Shown here: positions 53,719 through 62,191 of the stretch, one piece after another
Position numbering within the stretch: position 1 is the stretch's first letter
How the letters are laid out: each line of letters opens with the position of its first letter
NCBI GenBank assembly: GCA_964449325.1
Contig: CAYUYJ010000002.1
Location: forward strand, 186,001 to 250,000
Source of the DNA: RGIG3002 sp964449325
GTDB taxonomy: Bacteria > Bacillota > Clostridia > Lachnospirales > Lachnospiraceae
DNA: 64,000 nt
Reading direction: 5' to 3'
Made by a program: the position numbers and the translations under genes
Notes under the pieces: generated by a model
Database searches by the model: none
Seen by the model: only the letters and a program-made list of their open reading frames with translations
Told to the model about the DNA's origin: nothing

Positions 53719-55558
53719 AAGAAAAAATATCCGTAAAGTAGTGCGGAGTATTTTTGAGGAAATTATTTTAATCGGATTGGTTTTGCTGCTGATTCGTGCT
53801 ATATTTACTTTTGACACCTATGAGCCTTATGATGAAAATAAGATAGAGATGGCTGAGCAGGAAGATGATACGGGTTTTATTGCTTTATCTTATTTCGGCG
53901 TGGACAGAAATGAGACAAAAACCTTAATCAGTACCAAGAGGCTGCAGGAGCATATAGATGCTTTAAGCCGGTCGGGTTATGTAACGATTACACAGCAGGA
54001 TATTTTGGATTATTACTGCGAAGGAAAAGCATTGCCGAAGAAGGCACTTTTTCTCATGTTTGAGGACGGAAGAAGAGATACGGCGATTTTTGCCCGGAAT
54101 GTGACCGAAAAATATAATTATATTTCCACGATTATGACGTATGCCGGTAAGTTTGAGACAAAGGATTCCAAATTTTTGATGCCGAAGGATTTATTGGACT
54201 TGAAAGAAGGCACTTTTTGTGAACTTGGTACGAACGGTTACAGACTGGAGTATATTAATGTGTTTGACAGGTACGACAACTTTTTGGGGAATATGAATAC
54301 TCTCGAATTTGCTCATGTACAGCCCTATTTGGACAGAAATTATGACCATTATCTGATGGATTATGTGCGAGATGAATACGGAATTCCGAGAGAATCACAT
54401 GAAAAAATGAAGGCTCGTATCGAATATGATTATGATGAACTTGCAAGGGTTTATAGAGAAGAATTGGGAGAAGTGCCGCAGTTATATGTGTTAATGCATT
54501 CAAATACGGGACAATTCGGCGAAAATGACAAGGTCAGCGCGGTGAATCAGGCATGTATTTTTGAAATGTTCCGGATGAATTTTAATCGTGAAGGAAATAG
54601 TCTGAATACAAGGGAATCCTCTTTGTATGATTTGACAAGGCTTCAGCCGCAAGCCTATTGGCATTCCAATCATCTGCTGATGAGGATATGGGATGATACG
54701 AAGCAGGAACCGGCTTGGGTAGATGGCGATTTGGAACGAAAAAGTAACTGGGAAGAAATTGATGGTAAGGCAGAATTTCAGGAGGACGCTATTTTTCTTA
54801 CTTGCGAGCCGAAAAAGACCGGCACCCTTCGACTAAAGGAAAGCGGTGATTATCAGGATGTAATAGTAAACACAAAGCTGACCGGAAATAAGTTGGGAGC
54901 GCAAAGCATTTATCTTCGTGCAGATGAAAAACTGGAAAAATATTTGTGTGTAAAGATAGAAAACAATAAGTTGATTATCCGGGAAAATCCTGGTAAGCTT
55001 TTGTACCGGGGAGATTTGGATGAAATCACGCAGGCAGAAGAGATTTCCGTTGAAGAGGACAAAAAGGCAGCACTGATTGCGGAAAAGGAACTGGAAGTGC
55101 AGTATGCGGAAACGGTGGAAGCGGGACAAAAAGCAGTAGCGGAACTTTCCGATTTGAATGATATGAGTGTGGAGAGTGTAAAAGACGGAGCGGAAGAATA
55201 TGTGGCACCGATTCATTTAAATGATGCAGGAGAATGGGAACTGCATATAGAACTAAAAGGAGACCGGTTATCGGTTTTGGTGAATGAATGTGTTGCTGTA
55301 TCGGATTTAAAAGTAGGAATAACGGGTCCGGGATATCTTTATGTACAGTCCGGCTGGGGCGGAGAAGCCTACAGTCAGAGGAATCTTTCGGATGATGTGT
55401 ACGACGGTGTTTTTGAAAGCTTTGAGGTGACGAAGAATACAGGGGCAAAGGAAGAAGAGGTTTTGTATGACAACAAGCTGCACGGCCGGGAATGGGTCGG
55501 TCATCAGGCAGTCGGCTTGTGGGAAACGATTTTGAACTGGTTTATTACAACATTTTAA
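53690..55558 (+). CDS. membrane-anchored degenerate polysaccharide-deacetylase-like protein
   Basis: A 622-residue protein. ATG 53690 follows GGGAGG and overlaps the synthase end by 29 bases. One membrane helix near residues 20-42 (IFEEIILIGLVLLLIRAIF) anchors it with most of the protein outside. Residues about 60-280 resemble a NodB domain: YFGVDRNET, then RLQEHIDALSRSGYVTITQQDI, then LFLMFEDGRRDTAIF where the usual TFDDG is FEDG. A second, beta-rich half (about 340-600) may bind glycan. The N-terminal layout recalls PgaB. It is not certain to be an active enzyme. Confidence 0.72.
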   Translation: MQRQQKDPIRRKNIRKVVRSIFEEIILIGLVLLLIRAIFTFDTYEPYDENKIEMAEQEDDTGFIALSYFGVDRNETKTLISTKRLQEHIDALSRSGYVTITQQDILDYYCEGKALPKKALFLMFEDGRRDTAIFARNVTEKYNYISTIMTYAGKFETKDSKFLMPKDLLDLKEGTFCELGTNGYRLEYINVFDRYDNFLGNMNTLEFAHVQPYLDRNYDHYLMDYVRDEYGIPRESHEKMKARIEYDYDELARVYREELGEVPQLYVLMHSNTGQFGENDKVSAVNQACIFEMFRMNFNREGNSLNTRESSLYDLTRLQPQAYWHSNHLLMRIWDDTKQEPAWVDGDLERKSNWEEIDGKAEFQEDAIFLTCEPKKTGTLRLKESGDYQDVIVNTKLTGNKLGAQSIYLRADEKLEKYLCVKIENNKLIIRENPGKLLYRGDLDEITQAEEISVEEDKKAALIAEKELEVQYAETVEAGQKAVAELSDLNDMSVESVKDGAEEYVAPIHLNDAGEWELHIELKGDRLSVLVNECVAVSDLKVGITGPGYLYVQSGWGGEAYSQRNLSDDVYDGVFESFEVTKNTGAKEEEVLYDNKLHGREWVGHQAVGLWETILNWFITTF

Positions 55559-55582
55559 TCAACAGAACGAAAAGGAGACGAT

Positions 55583-56722
55583 ATGGGAAAAAAGAGAATT
55601 CTTCGTTTTTTTCTGACAGGAATTTTTATACTCTTGCTGACAGGTTGTGGTACAAAGGTACAAGATGAAGAGAAAACGACGGTTGTCAGTCCGGAACATG
55701 AGGAGCAAAGTGTAGTGCAGAAAGAAACGGAGCAGAAAGATACAGAGGATAAAAAGAAGGCTGAGACGGCTGTGAAAGAAAAGGAAACGGTCGCTGGCAG
55801 TGTAGAAAAAAGTGATACTGTTACTTACAGTGTATGGAATGCTTATTGGAATTTGGAGGGTGCTGAAGAACAGATAGAAGAATTGGAAAAACAGATACAA
55901 AATATCAACTATTTTGCTGCCTATTTCGATAAGAATGATAACGCCTTTATTCCTGAGGCTACAGCAGAGTTTTATGACCGTACAAAGGAAAACTATAAGA
56001 ATCGGGGCTGGCAACTTTATCTGACAGTAGTAAATGACCAGATTCTCGCAGATGGCTCTTCAGCCTTAAAGAGTACGGAACTGTTGTGTCGCCTGCTTTC
56101 TTCCGAAACTGCTTATCAGGCACATGCGGAGGAACTGCTTGCTCTTGCTTTGCAGAACGGTTATGACGGATTGGAAATTGACTATGAAAATCTGCGGAAA
56201 GATGAGAAACTCTGGGAACATTTTATGCCCTTTGTTTCTTATCTTTATGACAGATGCAGGGAAGAAGGCTTAAAGCTGCGTGTAGTAATTGAAACCAACA
56301 TAGAAGCAGAGAAGATTGCATGGGTGGAAGGTCCGGTCTATACGGTAATGTGCTATAATTTGTACGGCAGTCACAGCGGACCGGGGCCGAAAGCGGATAA
56401 AGCTTTTCTTACAGAGGTGATGCAGAAAATGCAGTATGTACCGGGAAAGGTGGACTATGCTCTTGCAAACGGCGGCTTTGACTGGAGTGAGGACGGAACG
56501 GTTACAGGACTTACTACAGCGAAGGCAGAGCAGTTGCTTTTCGATACACAGGCAGTGGCAGAACGGGATGACGGAAGCGGTGCACGATATTTCTCCTATG
56601 CGGATGCAGAAGGAAAAGTGCATCAGGTCTGGTATGCGGATGAAGAAACTATGGAAACATGGATGACATGGCTTGCCGAAGGCGGAAACAAACAGTTTTC
56701 CATATGGCGTGTCGGTGAATAG
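55583..56722 (+). CDS. lipoprotein with GH18-like glycosidase domain
   Basis: A 379-residue protein. The N-terminus has a basic start, hydrophobic stretch and LLLTGC lipobox, followed by a Glu/Lys-rich linker to about residue 75. The rest is a TIM-barrel domain of glycoside hydrolase 18 type: GYDGLEIDYENL has the D-x3-D-x-E active-site strand with the catalytic Glu, VMCYNLYG is the following strand, and ALANGGFDWSEDG precedes a final IWRVGE. GH18 enzymes cut chitin-like or peptidoglycan glycans. AAAGGAGA is upstream. It is the fourth gene of the glycan cluster and probably trims or releases the polymer. Confidence 0.82.
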   Translation: MGKKRILRFFLTGIFILLLTGCGTKVQDEEKTTVVSPEHEEQSVVQKETEQKDTEDKKKAETAVKEKETVAGSVEKSDTVTYSVWNAYWNLEGAEEQIEELEKQIQNINYFAAYFDKNDNAFIPEATAEFYDRTKENYKNRGWQLYLTVVNDQILADGSSALKSTELLCRLLSSETAYQAHAEELLALALQNGYDGLEIDYENLRKDEKLWEHFMPFVSYLYDRCREEGLKLRVVIETNIEAEKIAWVEGPVYTVMCYNLYGSHSGPGPKADKAFLTEVMQKMQYVPGKVDYALANGGFDWSEDGTVTGLTTAKAEQLLFDTQAVAERDDGSGARYFSYADAEGKVHQVWYADEETMETWMTWLAEGGNKQFSIWRVGE

Positions 56723-56732
56723 GAGAAAAGAA

Positions 56733-57023
56733 ATGAGAATATTTTTAGATGATATCCGTTCCTGTCCGGATCGATTTACTCCGGCAAGGAGCTATGAAGA
56801 ATTTACAAGAATGGCATTACAGAATAAAGGAAACATAGAAGAAATTTCTTTGGATTTTGACCTTGGAGAGATGCATAACGGGTTGGATGCCTGCAAATTT
56901 TTACTTCAGAATGGGATTTTGCCGCCGAAAATAGTGATTCATTCTACACATTGTCATGCGGAAAAGATGTATCAGTTTTTGATAACACGTGTGCCGGAGA
57001 ACGTAAAGGTAGAACGTAGATAA
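56733..57023 (+). CDS. cREC-type receiver-like protein
   Basis: A 96-residue protein. MRIFLDDIRSCPD at the start, ARSYEEF, then ISLDFDLG with the conserved Asp, and IVIHSTHCHAEKM match the small receiver-like family named cyclic-phosphate processing receiver domain. It lacks a DNA-binding or output domain. The start at 56733 has AGGAG upstream and is 10 bases after the GH18 gene, so it is co-transcribed with the glycan cluster. Its role here is unknown; the family name comes from comparative genomics, not biochemistry. Confidence 0.75.
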   Translation: MRIFLDDIRSCPDRFTPARSYEEFTRMALQNKGNIEEISLDFDLGEMHNGLDACKFLLQNGILPPKIVIHSTHCHAEKMYQFLITRVPENVKVERR

Positions 57024-57100
57024 AGAGATTTTTTAAGTAATATTTACTAAAAATAACAAAAAAATTTAGGAAAAAGAGCAATTCTGTATTACGTGAAAAA

Positions 57101-57109
57101 TGTTATAAT
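57101..57109 (+). promoter_or_regulatory. extended -10 promoter of the PocR-chemoreceptor gene
   Basis: TGTTATAAT at 57101-57109 is an extended -10; no good -35 is present. It is 35 bases ahead of the ATG. Confidence 0.6.
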
Positions 57110-57144
57110 ATAGATATATATGCTAAAGATGGGAGATTGGTGAT

Positions 57145-57918
57145 ATGGAAATCAGGGAATTTGCGGATATGCAGAAATTTGAAGAGATTATGTCTAACTG
57201 GGCTACGGCAACCGGACTTGCTACTGTAGCAGTTGGAATGGATGGAAAGTATATTTCGCAGTGTTATAACTTTACGGATTTTTGTATTAAATTAACTAGG
57301 GGAAGTAAAGAAGGCTGTGCCAGATGTGAGAAATGTGACAGAGAAGGTCACGGCGTTTACAATTGCCATGCCGGTCTTGTTGATTTTGGAATTGATTTGG
57401 AATTAAACGGAGAAAAGGTTGGTTCTGTTATCGGAGGACAGGTACTTCCGGAAAGCCCTGATGAAGAAAAATTCAGACAGGTTGCAAGGGAAATCGGCGT
57501 TGATGAAGAAGAGTACATTCGGGCACTGCGTAAAGTAAATGTTCGTTCGGAAGCGACAATTAAAGCTTCGGCTGAGTTGCTTGGTCAGGTTTTGAATAAT
57601 TACATAAATGCAGAGTATGCGAGAAAAGTAAACGGAACAATTATTGACAAGCTTACTACCGGTGTGGACAAGACAAACGAGCTTGTAGAGGAGATTAAAC
57701 AGAAAACCGGAGAACTGCGTTCCATTCAGGGTAAACAGAAGATTCTTGCTTTGAATGCCAGCATAGAAGCAGCCAGAGCCGGAGAAATGGGAGCAGGATT
57801 TGCGGTTGTTGCCGGTGAAGTAGGAAAGCTTTCCGAAAAGTGTTCAGATGTAAATCGGGATATTGAAGAGATTGTGACGAATATTGCGGAAGTGGTTTCT
57901 TCTATGAAAAAAGCATAA
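57145..57918 (+). CDS. soluble chemoreceptor-like protein: PocR sensor plus short MCP tip
   Basis: A 257-residue cytosolic protein without membrane segments. Residues 1-160 form a PocR domain, with a Cys cluster (CARCEKCDREG) and NCHAGLVDFGIDL typical of the family, which senses small organic ligands. Residues about 165-257 are the tip of a methyl-accepting chemotaxis domain: KILALNASIEAARAGEMGAGFAVVAGEVGKL. Full MCP signalling domains are about 250 residues, so this is a heavily shortened version. GGAGATTGGTGAT precedes the ATG. No che or flagellar genes are in the window. Confidence 0.85.
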   Translation: MEIREFADMQKFEEIMSNWATATGLATVAVGMDGKYISQCYNFTDFCIKLTRGSKEGCARCEKCDREGHGVYNCHAGLVDFGIDLELNGEKVGSVIGGQVLPESPDEEKFRQVAREIGVDEEEYIRALRKVNVRSEATIKASAELLGQVLNNYINAEYARKVNGTIIDKLTTGVDKTNELVEEIKQKTGELRSIQGKQKILALNASIEAARAGEMGAGFAVVAGEVGKLSEKCSDVNRDIEEIVTNIAEVVSSMKKA

Positions 57919-57923
57919 ATTCA

Positions 57924-57952
57924 TTGACTTTTACAAAAACGGATATTATACT
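57924..57952 (+). promoter_or_regulatory. promoter of the DEAD-box helicase
   Basis: TTGACT at 57924-57929 and TATACT at 57947-57952 with a 17-base spacer. Confidence 0.75.
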
Positions 57953-57970
57953 ATTGAGGTATCGGGTTTG

Positions 57971-58003
57971 AAGGACACACCTAAGAACAGGTGATGTCCT
58001 TTT
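57971..58003 (+). promoter_or_regulatory. leader hairpin of the DEAD-box helicase mRNA
   Basis: AAGGACA pairs with TGTCCTT and an inner ACCT with AGGT, followed by TTTC. It lies between promoter and start codon, so it may act as an attenuator or an RNA-structure sensor for the helicase. Confidence 0.6.
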
Positions 58004-58041
58004 CTTGTGTGAATAAGGAACAGGAAAAAGAAAGGATTAGA

Positions 58042-59604
58042 ATGGAATCAATCAGTTATAAAGAATCAAACATTGACGAGAGAATCATCCGTGCGGTAGA
58101 GGAAATGGGCTTTGAAACGATGACCCCTATTCAACAGCAGGCGATTCCTTGCTTTCTGGAGGGAAAAGATATTATCGGACAGGCGCAGACCGGAACGGGA
58201 AAAACGGCAGCATTCGGGATTCCAGTGCTCATGAGTGTTGATCCCAAGGTGCGTTCCCTGCAGGCATTGGTTTTGTGCCCTACAAGAGAACTGGCAATTC
58301 AGGCTGCGGAGGAGATGCGGAAATTTGCCAAATATATGCATGGAGTAAAAATTCTTCCTATATATGGTGGACAGGATATCGGAAGACAGATTCGTGCTTT
58401 AAAGAGTGAAGTGCAGATTGTAGTAGGAACTCCGGGACGTGTGATGGATCATATGCGCAGACATACACTGAAACTGGAACAGTTGAAAATGATTGTGCTG
58501 GATGAAGCGGATGAAATGTTGAATATGGGATTTCGTGAAGATATTGAGACAATTTTAAAGGAAACTCCCAAAGAACGTCAGACCGCACTTTTTTCCGCAA
58601 CCATGCCGAAAGCAATTCTGGACATTACCCACGCTTATCAAAAACCGGATGCAGTGCATGTAAAAGTGACACAAAAAGAAGTAACGGTGCCGCTTATTTC
58701 TCAGTATTACTATCAGCTTCAAAGTAAACAGAAGGAAGAAGTGTTGAGCCGGCTTTTGGATTACTATAATCCGAAGCGCACACTAATTTTCTGTAATACA
58801 AAGAGGATGGTAGACCAGCTTGCGGAAAGCTTGAAAGCAAGAGGCTATAATGCGGAAGGACTTCATGGGGATTTGTCCCAGAATCAGAGAGATACGGTTA
58901 TGAATCTGTTCCGTGGGGGCAGGGCTGATATTCTCATTGCAACAGATGTAGCTGCAAGAGGAATTGACGTAGATGATGTAGAAGCTGTATTTAATTTTGA
59001 TGTGCCGGAGGATATAGAATATTATGTGCATCGTATCGGAAGAACCGGACGGGCAGGAAGAACCGGACGTTCCTTTACCTTTGTGGTAGGCAGGGAAATA
59101 TATAAGCTTCGGGAAATTGAAAGAACCTGTAAAACCAAAATTAAGGAAAGAAATGTACCTTCCGCTGCCGAAATTACGGCAGTAAAAGCGGACAAAATTT
59201 TGAATGAAGCACTGGAGGTTGCAGAAAATCAAAATCTGGATAAGATGACTGCAATCATTGATGAGAAGCTTGAAACAGCCGGAATTACGGCAACAGAACT
59301 TGCGGCAGCGTTTTTAAAACTTGGCATGGGTGAAGAACTGAAAGATATTAAGCTTGAAAAATTTGTTCCCCGCAGATACGGCGAAGGAAGAAACGGAAGA
59401 GACAAAGGATTTGACAGGCAAGGCGGCAGACACGGCAGAAGCGGAAGAGCCTATCCCGGGGAGAAAAAAGAGCACGGCAGTTATGCGGAAGGCAAAAAAA
59501 GACGTTTCGACAGAAAAGAAGTGCAGAATAAAAATTATCAGAGTCGAAAAGCAGCCGGATTAAAGAGAAGCGGAAGAAAAGAGAAAAAAGGGGAAGCTGT
59601 ATAA
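58042..59604 (+). CDS. DEAD-box RNA helicase, CshA/DeaD type
   Basis: A 520-residue helicase. Motifs: TPIQQQAIP (Q), AQTGTGKT (I), PTRELAIQ (Ia), GTPGRVMDH (Ib), VLDEADEMLNMGF (II), SATMP (III), ATDVAARGIDV (V) and HRIGRTGRAGRTG (VI). After residue 440 comes a basic tail rich in Gly, Arg and Lys for RNA binding. It unwinds RNA in ribosome assembly or decay, often at low temperature. ATG 58042 has AAAGGA upstream. A structured leader suggests own control. Confidence 0.93.
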   Translation: MESISYKESNIDERIIRAVEEMGFETMTPIQQQAIPCFLEGKDIIGQAQTGTGKTAAFGIPVLMSVDPKVRSLQALVLCPTRELAIQAAEEMRKFAKYMHGVKILPIYGGQDIGRQIRALKSEVQIVVGTPGRVMDHMRRHTLKLEQLKMIVLDEADEMLNMGFREDIETILKETPKERQTALFSATMPKAILDITHAYQKPDAVHVKVTQKEVTVPLISQYYYQLQSKQKEEVLSRLLDYYNPKRTLIFCNTKRMVDQLAESLKARGYNAEGLHGDLSQNQRDTVMNLFRGGRADILIATDVAARGIDVDDVEAVFNFDVPEDIEYYVHRIGRTGRAGRTGRSFTFVVGREIYKLREIERTCKTKIKERNVPSAAEITAVKADKILNEALEVAENQNLDKMTAIIDEKLETAGITATELAAAFLKLGMGEELKDIKLEKFVPRRYGEGRNGRDKGFDRQGGRHGRSGRAYPGEKKEHGSYAEGKKRRFDRKEVQNKNYQSRKAAGLKRSGRKEKKGEAV

Positions 59605-59683
59605 AAAGGTTTTCCTTAATGGTTAAGTGAAATAAGCAATGATGTATGAACCAAAAGGGTTAAGCAAATTGGGAGGATTGCAG

Positions 59684-60340
59684 TTGAAGAACGGGAAATG
59701 TATTGTAATCTGTGCCGGAGATTTTACGCCGGTAGAAATTAGGAAACAGGACGACGATTTCGTGATTGCGGTGGATGGCGGTTATTTATACAGCAAAGTG
59801 GCAGAAATCGCCCCGGATTTGATTGTGGGTGACTTTGATTCGGTGGGAGCGGCAGAAGCGGAAGAACTATCCTTTATGAAAATGACGGATGCAGATCGGA
59901 TTGTTGAATTGAATCCGTGTAAGGATGATACCGACACATTGGCAGCACTGCGCATTGGCCTTAAGAGAGGGTATCGGAACTTTCATATTTACGGTGCTAT
60001 GGGTGGAAGACTGGAGCATACCATCGCCAATATTCAGTGTCTGCATTTTTTGAAAAATCATGGTGCAAAAGGCTATATTTTAGATGCCGATTGTATGATG
60101 ACATTGATTCAGAATGAAACGGTGCAATTTCAGAAAAATATGGAAGGCTATTTATCGTTATTTTCCCTAAATAAAAAGGCAAGAGGAGTAACGATAAAGA
60201 ATATGAAATATCCGCTTGATAAAGCAGAGCTTACCAATGATTTCCCGATTGGAATCAGTAATGAATTTATTGGTGAAGCGGGGGAAGTAACGGTAGAGGA
60301 CGGCACCCTGCTTGCCATTATCCGCTGGTCGGAAGAATAG
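59684..60340 (+). CDS. thiN: thiamine pyrophosphokinase
   Basis: A 218-residue enzyme adding pyrophosphate to thiamine. VGDFDSVG, CKDDTDTLAALRIGL and MGGRLEHTIANIQCL are the family motifs. I chose TTG 59684, with GGGAGG 7 bases upstream; this begins the protein at KNGKCIVICAGDF, the normal family start. ATG codons at 59639 and 59642 have no ribosome site. It lies 79 bases after the helicase. Confidence 0.9.
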   Translation: MKNGKCIVICAGDFTPVEIRKQDDDFVIAVDGGYLYSKVAEIAPDLIVGDFDSVGAAEAEELSFMKMTDADRIVELNPCKDDTDTLAALRIGLKRGYRNFHIYGAMGGRLEHTIANIQCLHFLKNHGAKGYILDADCMMTLIQNETVQFQKNMEGYLSLFSLNKKARGVTIKNMKYPLDKAELTNDFPIGISNEFIGEAGEVTVEDGTLLAIIRWSEE

Positions 60341-60382
60341 AAAAATGCCCTGCATAATTGTCTGCTCCCTACAACAATTGTG

Positions 60383-60420
60383 CATAAAAAAGTGTCGCCA
60401 AACGGCGACACTTTTTTATG
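60383..60420. terminator. perfect bidirectional terminator between thiN and the ABC exporter
   Basis: A 17-pair perfect stem (CATAAAAAAGTGTCGCC and its complement) with an AAAC loop; A and T runs on both sides serve both strands. The stop codon of the minus-strand exporter (60416-60418) is within the arm. Confidence 0.92.
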
Positions 60421-62188
60421 CGCTCCACTGTGCCATGTATAAGTTGTAATAGGCACCTTTCTTTTCCAATAGTTCTTTTGAGGTTCCTTCTTCAATGATG
60501 GTTCCTTTATCCACCACAAAAATGCGGTCGGCTTTTTGAATTGTAGAGAGTCTGTGGGCGATGACAAAAGAAGTACGTCCTTTTAACAGATTCTCAATAC
60601 CCGATTGTACCAACAGTTCGGTTTTCGTATCAATACTGGAGGTAGCTTCATCCAAAATCAGGATTTTCGGCATGGACACCATTGTTCTCGCAAAAGCAAT
60701 CAACTGTTTCTGACCAATGGAAAGGCCGCCGCCTCGTTCGGAAAGTTCTGTATCGTAGCCTTTTTCCAGCTTCATAATAAAATCATGAGCATTTACTGCT
60801 TTAGCAGCTGTAATGATTTCTTCATCGGTGGCATCCAGCTTCCCGTAACGGATATTTTCTTTGATGGTACCGGAAAACAGGAAGTTATCCTGTGTCATAA
60901 TACCCATCTGTTTCCGAAGGCTTTCAATAGACACCTTCTTCACGTCATGCCCGTCAATTTTAACGGTACCGGACTGCACATCATAAAATCGGCTGATTAA
61001 ATTTACAATTGTTGTTTTCCCGGCACCGGTAGGTCCTACCAAAGCAATGGTTTCACCGGGTTTAATCTGAAAACTGACATTTTCCAAAACCTTTGTGTTT
61101 TCGTCATAGGAGAAAGACACATTATCAAAAGTGACTTCACCTGTAATTTCCGGCATTTCGGTCACGTCGGAAGCATCGTTGATTTCCGGTTTTGTATCCA
61201 AAACTTCAAAAATTCGTTCCGCACCGGCAATGTTCGTAATAATCTGGTTGTAAAAGTTACTTAAGTTGTTAATCGGCTGCCAGAACATACCGAGGTAGGA
61301 ACTGAAAGCAATGAACGTTCCCAAAGGAACCTTGTCCGTACCTAAGATGATAATTCCGGTAAAGTACAGACAGATGCATCCAAGTCCCCAGTTAAAGTCA
61401 ATGACGGAACCGAACGCATCACTTAAGCGTACTGCTTTCAGAAAAGAACCACGGTGCTCATTCAGCAGTTCGTCAAAGGTTTCTTCTGTTTCTTCTTCGG
61501 CGGTAAAGCTTTGAATAATCCGCATACCTGACATATCCTCATGGAGAAATGCGTTCAGGTTGGAAGATTTCTTCCGAAAAGTCTGCCATTTCGGGTGAGC
61601 ATGAGTTTCAATAAAAATCATGCCGAATGCCATAATCGGAATGCTTATCAAAGAAGCCAGCGCAAGAGTAGGGTTCTTCACAAACATAATAGCAACGACG
61701 GCAATAATTGTGAACAAGTCAGGAAGCAGCGTAGTTACGCAGTTCCCTAAAACGTCCTTTAAGGAATTGATGTCTCCGATAATACGGGACAGAATTTTTC
61801 CGGTAGGACGACTGTCAAAAAAATGAAAGTCCAAAGTCTGAATATGGGTATATAACTCCTGTCGAATGGTAACCAAAATGTTGTTGCAGACTTTCGCCAT
61901 CACATACATACGAATTTTAATTGCAAAAACGACAAGAAGGTTTATGACAAGAGCAATGCCCAACAGTTTAAACAGTCCTACATAGTCTGCAACTGCAATG
62001 TGGTCGTCAATAGCCGATTCCATAATCAGCGGATTGACAAGACTGACACAAAGACAGAAGAGCATAATAGCAAGGACACCGATAATTTCTTTTTTATATC
62101 CGAGCAGATAGCGAAACAGGCGAAGAAGTGTTTCGCGCTTGTTTTTTTCCACATGCTGCTCATCATCTTTAAATGAGTTAATAGGCAT
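60416..62188 (-). CDS. heterodimeric ABC exporter half (second), canonical Walker B
   Basis: A 590-residue exporter half with six hydrophobic segments in the first 330 residues. ATPase: GPTGAGKTTIVNLI, MTQDNFLFSGT (Q-loop), LSIGQKQLIAFARTM (signature with Ile in place of Gly), ILILDEATSSID (Walker B with Glu) and VIAHRLST. GGAGG is 8 bases ahead of the ATG and the upstream partner ends 3 bases before. With its partner it forms an asymmetric exporter of the multidrug or lipid type (BmrCD, TM287/288 class). Substrate unknown. Confidence 0.92.
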   Translation of the reverse strand: MPINSFKDDEQHVEKNKRETLLRLFRYLLGYKKEIIGVLAIMLFCLCVSLVNPLIMESAIDDHIAVADYVGLFKLLGIALVINLLVVFAIKIRMYVMAKVCNNILVTIRQELYTHIQTLDFHFFDSRPTGKILSRIIGDINSLKDVLGNCVTTLLPDLFTIIAVVAIMFVKNPTLALASLISIPIMAFGMIFIETHAHPKWQTFRKKSSNLNAFLHEDMSGMRIIQSFTAEEETEETFDELLNEHRGSFLKAVRLSDAFGSVIDFNWGLGCICLYFTGIIILGTDKVPLGTFIAFSSYLGMFWQPINNLSNFYNQIITNIAGAERIFEVLDTKPEINDASDVTEMPEITGEVTFDNVSFSYDENTKVLENVSFQIKPGETIALVGPTGAGKTTIVNLISRFYDVQSGTVKIDGHDVKKVSIESLRKQMGIMTQDNFLFSGTIKENIRYGKLDATDEEIITAAKAVNAHDFIMKLEKGYDTELSERGGGLSIGQKQLIAFARTMVSMPKILILDEATSSIDTKTELLVQSGIENLLKGRTSFVIAHRLSTIQKADRIFVVDKGTIIEEGTSKELLEKKGAYYNLYMAQWSA

Positions 62189-62191
62189 AAA

